From assembly GCA_023229605.1 (NCBI GenBank), contig JALNYY010000085.1:1-18274 (forward strand): a DNA stretch of 18,274 nt, given 5' to 3'. The translations under genes and the position numbers were made by a program. Under the pieces are notes generated by a model. It was not told where the DNA came from. It saw only the letters and a list, made by a program, of their open reading frames with translations, and searched no databases. Source of the DNA: Methylobacter sp. Lineage in GTDB: Bacteria > Pseudomonadota > Gammaproteobacteria > Methylococcales > Methylomonadaceae. Below, one piece after another: positions 13,650-18,274 of this stretch. Each line of letters starts with the position of its first letter. The first letter of the stretch is position 1.

Positions 13650-13874
13650 ATGCCTAGTGTCATGTTGAAAAAAAACGCAGAGGGCAAATTAGTCTTCTAC
13701 GTGCCCAAAAAAGATTTGGAAGAAGTGGCGGAATCCATTGAATTCGATAGCCCCGATAAATGGGGCGGTGAAGTTCTGCTCAGCGACGGCTCAAAGTATT
13801 ATTTTGAACCGCTCAACGAGCAGCCGGATTTTCCCGTTACCTTACGCGCAAAACGTTTAGATTCAGGAGAATAA
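13650..13874 (+). CDS. nifT: NifT/FixU protein
   Basis: The 74-residue product has the NifT pattern throughout: a start in MPSVMLKKNAEGKLVFYVPK, then KDLEE, the block DSPDKWGGEVLLSDGSKYYF at about 34-53, and the end PVTLRAKRL. NifT is a small beta-rich protein always found next to nifK; its loss has little effect in the bacteria studied, so its job is unsettled. The start follows an ACGGAGAA ribosome binding site. It is separated from the ferredoxin gene by only two bases. Confidence 0.96.
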   Translation: MPSVMLKKNAEGKLVFYVPKKDLEEVAESIEFDSPDKWGGEVLLSDGSKYYFEPLNEQPDFPVTLRAKRLDSGE

Positions 13875-13876
13875 TC

Positions 13877-14077
13877 ATGGCCTTATATATTGTTGAAGCG
13901 GATTGTATTTCATGCGGCGACTGCGAACCGGTTTGCCCGACCAACTCCATCACGGAAGGCGCTATTGTTTTTAAAATAGACGCAAAAACCTGCACCGAAT
14001 GCGAGGGGGATTTTGACGTGCCGCAATGCGTTAAAGTATGTCCTATCGATAACTGCATTCTGCCGCTTGAGGCATAA
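13877..14077 (+). CDS. fdxN: 2[4Fe-4S] ferredoxin of nif cluster
   Basis: The 66-residue product has a first cluster motif C10-x2-C13-x2-C16-x3-C20-P and a second, spread motif C39-x2-C42-x8-C51-x3-C55-P, the spacing seen in Allochromatium-type ferredoxins. An extra Cys60 near the C-terminus is not needed for the clusters. Nif-linked ferredoxins of this sort carry low-potential electrons to NifH or serve in cofactor assembly (FdxN-like). The start has a CAGGAGAA ribosome binding site overlapping the nifT end. The next gene begins four bases after its stop. The gene symbol follows usage for similar nif ferredoxins and is less sure than the family. Confidence 0.9.
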   Translation: MALYIVEADCISCGDCEPVCPTNSITEGAIVFKIDAKTCTECEGDFDVPQCVKVCPIDNCILPLEA

Positions 14078-14081
14078 GCGG

Positions 14082-14792
14082 ATGAACAGCCAGGCTGCAC
14101 TCTCACGAGAACTGGCTTTACGTATCGGGCTGGCCGCTCGCGCTTTGCCCGATACCGACGCCAAACGCTTGCTTTCAGTATTGACGGACTGTATCGGCCT
14201 TCCGATCACTGAAGAAAAGATTGCCGGCATTAACCTGAAAACACTTAAATCCGCGCTCGCGGGCGAGTTTTCCGATGTTGATGACCCTTTATTAACGCAC
14301 GCTTTAAGCATTCTTAAATCCGATTTAAATACTCAGACAAAAGCACCGGAACAACAAACTTATAGCGACGGCGATATGCCCGGCTCAATCCGCATTGCCT
14401 GCGCCAGTAACGACGGCATTAATGTTGACGGCCATTTCGGTTCTTGCAGTCAATTCATGATTTATCAGGTTTCAGCCGAAGAAGCCCGCTTGATCGGCAT
14501 TCGCAACACAGACATACCCGATGGTCTGGAAGTGGATGATAAAAACGTGTTCAGGGCGGAACTGATTCAGGACTGCCAGGTACTTTATATTGCCTCGGTT
14601 GGCGGCCCTGCGGCGGCAAAAATCGTCAAGCTGGGTATACATCCCATGAAGCTGCCCGGCATTGAAACCATTGCCGACATCATCGATCAACTGCAAAGCG
14701 TTATAGCCGGAACCCCGCCGCCCTGGCTGGCAAAAGCGATGGGTGTGGAAGCAACCGACCGGTTCCATTTTGAAAGGGAAGCGACAGGATGA
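14082..14792 (+). CDS. nifY: NifY/NafY-type FeMo-cofactor carrier
   Basis: The 236-residue product has two parts. Residues 1-90 form a helical N-terminal domain like the one that binds apo-dinitrogenase in NafY. Residues about 102-220 form a NifX/NifB-C-terminal-like cofactor-binding domain that starts at SIRIACASNDG. DGHFGSCSQFMIYQVS at 117-132 holds His118, the counterpart of the cofactor-ligand His of NafY. Such proteins hold FeMo-co and keep apo-NifDK ready for it. A longer reading from 14013 would overlap the ferredoxin gene by 65 bases; the ATG at 14082, four bases after its stop, gives the normal length. It overlaps the next gene by ATGA. NifY or NafY cannot be told apart here. Confidence 0.9.
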   Translation: MNSQAALSRELALRIGLAARALPDTDAKRLLSVLTDCIGLPITEEKIAGINLKTLKSALAGEFSDVDDPLLTHALSILKSDLNTQTKAPEQQTYSDGDMPGSIRIACASNDGINVDGHFGSCSQFMIYQVSAEEARLIGIRNTDIPDGLEVDDKNVFRAELIQDCQVLYIASVGGPAAAKIVKLGIHPMKLPGIETIADIIDQLQSVIAGTPPPWLAKAMGVEATDRFHFEREATG

Positions 14793-15055
14793 TTACTACC
14801 GAGCAAGTCAACGCCATAGCGGCAAAAATCGAATCATCGGGTGTCGATGAAACCACGGTCTCTGCGCTAAGACAGCAATATCAACCGATCCATTTCACGT
14901 ACTGCATGGATGACGATCTGCCCAATAATACGCCCGTCATTGAACATAAAGACTTCAATCTTTATTTAATTGACGGACGGGAGCACTGCCTGTGCCTGAC
15001 CGATGATTATGATGTTGCAACGGGTATTGTCGTTGCAGAAATCATCGCCGACTGA
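14789..15055 (+). CDS. Small conserved nif-locus protein (possibly DUF6129)
   Basis: The 88-residue acidic product has a helical first third and then a block FTYCMDDDLPNNTPVIEHKD at about 36-55. FNLYLIDGREHCLCLTDDYD (56-75) follows, ending in ATGIVVAEI. Proteins like this are found after nifY in Azotobacter-type clusters, and I believe they are listed as DUF6129, but that name is from memory. The Cys residues at 39, 67 and 69 and the run of aspartates could bind metal; this is speculation. Its ATG overlaps the nifY stop (ATGA), so the two are translationally coupled, and the LRV gene starts 14 bases after its stop. Confidence 0.82.
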   Translation: MITTEQVNAIAAKIESSGVDETTVSALRQQYQPIHFTYCMDDDLPNNTPVIEHKDFNLYLIDGREHCLCLTDDYDVATGIVVAEIIAD

Positions 15056-15069
15056 ACGGAAGTTATTGT

Positions 15070-15873
15070 ATGTCCGGCCATGAAAGCCCTGTCAGCGTTC
15101 CTTTTGCCGATTGCAGCTTATGCCCATTTCGCGGCAAAACACTGCTGATGGGACGCTGCATGCCCGGCGACACCTGCGTATTCGTTGAAAGCGGTAGGCA
15201 GATCGACCGTTTTTTTCGCGTTAACCCCGGCTTTGCCGAGCAATATCTGCACGACGCCTTTTGGGAAAGACGCGCCATTGCCGTCCGTTATGCGCCTCAG
15301 AAAGCGTTGACTGAACTGATTGATGATGACGATGAAGTGGTCCGGCGCGCCGTCGCCTATCGGATACCCGTATCCCAGCTGCATCTGTTAATCAATGATA
15401 CCGACAGGGAAGTACGCATGACCGTAGCGGATCGCCTTGCGCCCGAAGACTTGGAAAAGATGGCTGCCGACAACGACTATATCGTCAGGTTAACGATAGC
15501 CAAAAGACTGCCGGAAGGACGCCTGTTCCGGTTTATTCGCGATGAAGACCTGCAAGTACGGAAAACCGTTGCCGAACGTTTGCCCGAAGTCAGCTTGGGT
15601 CTAATGGCTCATGACAATGCGCCTGAAGTCCGGCGCATTGTCGCCGAACGGATGAATCCTACCGATGCCGTGACCATGCTGAATGATTCCGATTGGGTAG
15701 TGCGCTATGCCGCTGTTCAGCGGGTTGCGCCCGAGGCATTGACCGGCCTGGTTGACGATCCCGAACCTGACGTCAGGGCGGCTGTGCAGGAACGATTAAC
15801 AAGACATTCCCATTCATGCTCTCCAGGGGAAGGGCCGCATGAAAACAAAAAACCGGGAGCCGTATATGACTGA
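15070..15873 (+). CDS. lrv: 4Fe-4S-binding leucine-rich variant (LRV) repeat protein
   Basis: The 267-residue product matches the LRV protein known from the Azotobacter vinelandii nif region. An N-terminal cysteine cluster C15-x2-C18-x11-C30-x5-C36 binds a [4Fe-4S] centre. From about residue 65 to 245 there are roughly eight tandem 24-residue helical repeats of the form L-x-x-L-x-x-D-x-x-x-x-V-R-x-x-V-A-x-R-L, for example DDDDEVVRRAVAYRI and DNAPEVRRIVAERM. This right-handed superhelix looks like a protein-binding scaffold. Its role in nitrogen fixation is not known. The last 25 residues are low in family character (HSHSCSPGEGPHENKK), and the stop overlaps the next gene. Confidence 0.92.
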   Translation: MSGHESPVSVPFADCSLCPFRGKTLLMGRCMPGDTCVFVESGRQIDRFFRVNPGFAEQYLHDAFWERRAIAVRYAPQKALTELIDDDDEVVRRAVAYRIPVSQLHLLINDTDREVRMTVADRLAPEDLEKMAADNDYIVRLTIAKRLPEGRLFRFIRDEDLQVRKTVAERLPEVSLGLMAHDNAPEVRRIVAERMNPTDAVTMLNDSDWVVRYAAVQRVAPEALTGLVDDPEPDVRAAVQERLTRHSHSCSPGEGPHENKKPGAVYD

Positions 15874-16828
15874 TCAACCTTTTCAACTTGACGGGCAACA
15901 GCTTGCAAAAATCTGCAAGCGCACCCTGCCCGGCCAGGACGATGAATTATTACTCGCCAAACTCCAATCGTTGAACCCCGACTATCCGATTCGGCTGGCC
16001 AGAACAGGGAGCGAATGGTATCGCTTGGGCGGCATTGTCGATATGGACGGCAACCGTATCGCCAATGATTTGATTGAATGGACCGAAAGAACGTATATCG
16101 AATGCGGCAAAAACCTGCAAACTCTGATTGATCACGCACGGGAACAAAAGCTGATTGCCACCCGGCAAACCGGCAATACCCTGTACTTTGTTATTCAAAC
16201 CGGCAACAAAGCGGAACAATTCATCCAGATCGACATTGATAAAACCCATGAAATGTCGGATCGGTTACTTGTTAATGCTGACCATCCGCCGGAAGATTTA
16301 GAAGAATTTATTGATCCACTGGACCCGGAATGCATAGAAACATTCTGTATTGGAACGTCGCGTTATTCTTATCGACGTAAAACTGACGTGTCGATTTTCA
16401 TGGATGAAATCAATAAATACCATATCGAGGAACATCCGGTGCAACGGTTTATGTATGACTGGAACAGAAGCAGCGCCCTGCAAAAAGCCGTGCTTTCCGA
16501 TGACTGGATTGTCCGGCCGTTCAGGCATACGGGGCGCTTCGGTGAGCAGATAATCAACGTCGAACTGATCAACACCCAGCAAAAAAACCTGCCGCAACTG
16601 GTGGATATTAACGGTAAAAAAGGCACCGCGTTGCACAATCTGTTAACCCGTTTCGATCGCCAGGCCGGTTATCCGTTCGCCTGGTTCTTTTATATGGTTA
16701 AAGGCAAACTGGTTTCCCCGCACAGCGGTGTAGCGGTTTTTAAGGATATTAGCGGAGACTTTTCTTATTTACCCGAACGCGATGTCGCGGTACTTAAAGA
16801 CTGGATTAACACGCCTTATAGCGTGTAG
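15866..16828 (+). CDS. Uncharacterised nif-cluster protein, 320 residues
   Basis: I do not recognise this family. The product is soluble, mildly acidic, with no signal peptide, membrane segment or cysteine cluster (few Cys). A winged-helix-like or alpha/beta N-terminal section includes YRLGGIVDMDGNRIANDLIE at about 51-70. A central part is rich in acidic and aromatic residues (EEFIDPLDPECIETF, RYSYRRKTDVSIFMDEINKY). The C-terminal third has GYPFAWFFYMVKGKLVSPHS (about 272-291) and an LPERD-VAVLKDW end. The ATG at 15866 has GGAG six bases upstream and overlaps the lrv stop by eight bases; an alternative ATG at 15839, also with a purine-rich leader, would add nine residues. Tight coupling to lrv and a Nif11 gene behind it make a nitrogenase-related role likely; the role itself is unknown. 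Confidence 0.85.
   Translation: MTDQPFQLDGQQLAKICKRTLPGQDDELLLAKLQSLNPDYPIRLARTGSEWYRLGGIVDMDGNRIANDLIEWTERTYIECGKNLQTLIDHAREQKLIATRQTGNTLYFVIQTGNKAEQFIQIDIDKTHEMSDRLLVNADHPPEDLEEFIDPLDPECIETFCIGTSRYSYRRKTDVSIFMDEINKYHIEEHPVQRFMYDWNRSSALQKAVLSDDWIVRPFRHTGRFGEQIINVELINTQQKNLPQLVDINGKKGTALHNLLTRFDRQAGYPFAWFFYMVKGKLVSPHSGVAVFKDISGDFSYLPERDVAVLKDWINTPYSV
16809..16826 (+). other. Small hairpin over the stop of the 320-residue gene
   Basis: ACACGC-CTTATA-GCGTGT is a perfect 6-bp stem whose last bases run into the stop codon TAG (16826-16828). It might slow ribosome release or pair with later RNA; equally it may be chance. Confidence 0.3.
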
Positions 16829-16853
16829 CGAAACCCTGAGTTTTTCATCAACC

Positions 16854-16870
16854 GCTTTGTAATGCAAAGC
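16854..16870 (+). other. Weak hairpin before nif11 gene
   Basis: GCTTTG-TAATG-CAAAGC lies 30 bases before the Nif11 start. It could be a weak attenuator or leader stem. No sigma-54 promoter is seen in this 70-bp gap. Confidence 0.25.
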
Positions 16871-16898
16871 ACACTTTTAAATAACAGGAGTAAACACA

Positions 16899-17117
16899 AT
16901 GTCAATTGCACAAATAAAAGCCTTCTCTGAGCTGGCAAAAACAGATACTGAATTAAAAGAAAAACTGTTAGCCGTTCAAAAAATCAGAGAACTGATTGCA
17001 TTGGGCAAAGAATACAATTTCGAACTGGACGAAGTGGAACTTTATCCACCCAATGAGCCGCAATTTGTCGAAGAACAGCTTTCTGAAAAAATGGCCAAGG
17101 CTTTGCTAAGAGTTTAA
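16899..17117 (+). CDS. Nif11 family small protein
   Basis: The 72-residue product fits the Nif11 domain (PF07862) over its first 50 residues: an MSIAQIKAFSELAKTDTELK opening with the F-x-x-L-x-x-x-D-x-x-L-x-x-K-L pattern, then the E-x-I-A-x-G-K-E-x-x-F-x-L-D-E-x-E-L end at about 31-48. Nif11 proteins occur at the ends of nif clusters with no settled job, and relatives serve as leaders of peptide natural products. Here there is no double-glycine cleavage site and no modifying enzyme gene, and the tail (LYPPNEPQFVEEQLSEKMAK) is not like a core peptide, so the nif-type role is favoured. A strong CAGGAG ribosome binding site precedes the ATG. It is the last gene of the nif run; the next gene is convergent. 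Confidence 0.88.
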   Translation: MSIAQIKAFSELAKTDTELKEKLLAVQKIRELIALGKEYNFELDEVELYPPNEPQFVEEQLSEKMAKALLRV

Positions 17118-17144
17118 GTCGTCTGCAGAATGGCAATTTCGCGC

Positions 17145-17162
17145 CTAAAGCGCCGGCTTTGG
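17145..17162 (+). terminator. Possible terminator hairpin after nif11
   Basis: CTAAAGC-GCCG-GCTTTGG forms a 7-bp stem with one wobble pair, 27 bases after the Nif11 stop. It is not followed by a U-run, so the terminator call is weak. Confidence 0.3.
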
Positions 17163-17166
17163 ATCA

Positions 17167-17242
17167 TCACAGCCATTTGATTAATCCTAAGATCGGCAAA
17201 ATATCAAGCCGTAGCTCAGCATCCGGCAGGGAATGGCTGTGA
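17167..17242. repeat. Long-range inverted repeat downstream of nif11
   Basis: TCACAGCCATT at 17167-17177 is perfectly inverted at 17232-17242 (AATGGCTGTGA) with 54 bases between. It may be the outer stem of a large RNA hairpin or the ends of a small degenerate element. Confidence 0.35.
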
Positions 17243-17319
17243 ATTACACCGTATTGACCTATTCCGTGCCGCCTGAACCGGCTACTTTGGGCTTTCGCGC
17301 TTTTTATGGATGAGCTCTG

Positions 17320-17356
17320 AACCGTTCGTGCCGAGCTTGTCGAAGCATGAACGGTT
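17320..17356. repeat. Dispersed palindromic repeat with GAGCTTGTCGAAG core
   Basis: AACCGTTCGTG and CATGAACGGTT (one mismatch) flank the core CCGAGCTTGTCGAAG. This core with variable arms is a very common proteobacterial intergenic repeat. It lies between the convergent nif11 and ATPase genes and may help separate their transcripts. Confidence 0.6.
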
Positions 17357-17379
17357 TCCACACATTCCCCCAGCTCCAG

Positions 17380-18274
17380 CTATTCTTCAAACTGATTGCT
17401 GATGCGCATGGCTTCCGCCACCGTGGTGCGTTTGGCTACAGCCATTGCCACTGCGCTGCTGCGCAGGGTTTTTCCCGCCATCCGCTGCCGCGCCAGTTTA
17501 ATAAAAACCGTGGTGTCATGATGATTGGCCGCATCGGTAAGTTCGGTATTCATTTCCAGCAATTCGTAAACACCTACCCGGCCTTGATAGCCGGTGCCGT
17601 TGCAATGGGTGCAGCCCCTGCCGCGGACAAAGCCTTGCGGATCCAACGTATCGCCCAATTCAAGTTTGAGCCAGGTCTGCTCGAAAGGTTCCGGTATGGA
17701 AGGCTGGGCACAACTCTCGCAGACTACCCGCACCAGCCGCTGGGCAATGACGGCCAGCAAGGACATGGCGATCATAAAGCGCGGTACGCCCATGTCCATC
17801 AGACGAATCGGCGAACTGACCGCATCGTTGGTATGCAATGTTGACAGAACTAAATGGCCGGTCATTGCGGCGCGCAGGCCTATCTGTGCGGTTTCATGAT
17901 CGCGCATTTCGCCCACCAGGACGATGTCCGGGTCCTGACGCAGGGCGGAACGCAGTACCCGTGCAAAGTCGAGCTCGATCTTTTCGTTGATTTGCACTTG
18001 GTTAATACCGGGCAAACGGTATTCGACCGGGTCTTCCACGGTAATAATTTTGTTGGCGGAGGAGTTGAGTTCACTGAGAGCGGCATAAAGAGTGGTGGTT
18101 TTACCGCTCCCGGTTGGCCCGGTAACCAGTATCATGCCATCCGGACGATGCAGCAGTTTACGAAAACGGACCAGCATCTCGGGCGGCATCCCCAATTTTT
18201 CCAGCGAAAATCCTTCGGCGTTCTGGATCAATAAACGCATGACTACGGATTCGCCGTAGATGGTCGGCATGGTC
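17380..18274 (-). CDS. GspE/PilB-type secretion ATPase, partial (probably MshE-like)
   Basis: This is the C-terminal motor domain of a type II secretion/type IV pilus assembly ATPase; its N-terminus lies beyond the right edge, since the frame stays open to 18274 (STMPTIYGESVVMRLL-type start of the domain). Counting from the Met at 18270, Walker A GPTGSGKTTT is at 51-60, the Asp box ITVEDPVEYRLPG at 76-88, Walker B DPDIVLVGEMRD at 113-124, and the His box GHLVLSTLHTNDA at 138-150. A zinc tetracysteine follows (C184, C187, C220, C223), with GYQGRVGVYELLEM after it. The VGEMRDHETAQIGLRAAMTG wording and PIRLMDMG favour MSHA-pilus MshE over PilB. It is convergent with the nif genes and unrelated to them in function. 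Confidence 0.9.
   Translation of the reverse strand, partial: TMPTIYGESVVMRLLIQNAEGFSLEKLGMPPEMLVRFRKLLHRPDGMILVTGPTGSGKTTTLYAALSELNSSANKIITVEDPVEYRLPGINQVQINEKIELDFARVLRSALRQDPDIVLVGEMRDHETAQIGLRAAMTGHLVLSTLHTNDAVSSPIRLMDMGVPRFMIAMSLLAVIAQRLVRVVCESCAQPSIPEPFEQTWLKLELGDTLDPQGFVRGRGCTHCNGTGYQGRVGVYELLEMNTELTDAANHHDTTVFIKLARQRMAGKTLRSSAVAMAVAKRTTVAEAMRISNQFEE

Noticed and set aside
14013..14081. Longer start for nifY at 14013
   Set aside because: It would overlap the ferredoxin gene by 65 bases and add residues unlike the family; the ATG at 14082 fits better.
16899..17117. Nif11 gene as precursor of a modified peptide
   Set aside because: No double-Gly site, core peptide or modifying enzyme gene is present in the window.

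Overview
The window looks like a chromosomal piece of a gammaproteobacterial methanotroph or methylotroph of the Methylomonas/Methylobacter kind. This is an inference from gene content and moderate GC: a soluble NAD-dependent formate dehydrogenase of the Pseudomonas sp. 101 type, a Mo-nitrogenase cluster whose downstream genes resemble the Azotobacter-type order, and an MshE/GspE-like ATPase. No rRNA, tRNA, CRISPR array or transposase gene was seen.

Left part (1-3345, all minus strand): the body of a peptide-methionine sulfoxide reductase (msrA, C-terminus off the window), an HPP-family membrane protein, formate dehydrogenase, and a four-helix membrane protein of unknown function. Two hairpins separating these genes share the same GGGATGC/GCATCCC stem. 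An inverted pair of dispersed repeats lies between the membrane protein and a divergent AraC-type regulator (3667-4473).

Middle part (4474-6345): an AT-rich accessory stretch with an unrecognised 319-residue helical protein and a type II toxin-antitoxin pair (CHP02574-type antitoxin, ParE/RelE-like toxin). At 6363-8885 a tight minus-strand operon encodes a divergent SIR2-like protein, an uncharacterised 145-residue protein and an orphan glycolate oxidase FeS subunit (GlcF). It is divergent to the nitrogenase genes.

Nitrogenase part (8886-17117): the 481-bp intergenic region carries two perfect TGT-N10-ACA NifA sites and a near-consensus sigma-54 promoter (TGGCAC-N5-TTGCT). Then come nifH, nifD, nifK, nifT, a 2[4Fe-4S] ferredoxin, a NifY/NafY-like cofactor carrier, a small conserved nif-locus protein, an LRV iron-sulfur repeat protein, an unrecognised 320-residue protein and a Nif11-type small protein. 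Every ligand residue I checked in NifH, NifD and NifK is present. Each of the first three junctions (H-D, D-K, K-T) holds a strong hairpin, whereas the genes from nifT to the 320-residue protein are packed or overlapping, which suggests one transcript tuned by RNA structure. The cluster ends at a convergent secretion/pilus ATPase gene that runs off the right edge.

The most interesting unknowns are the nif-linked 320-residue protein, the SIR2-like operon back-to-back with nifH (its usual SIR2 catalytic residues look replaced), and the 319-residue accessory protein next to the toxin-antitoxin pair.
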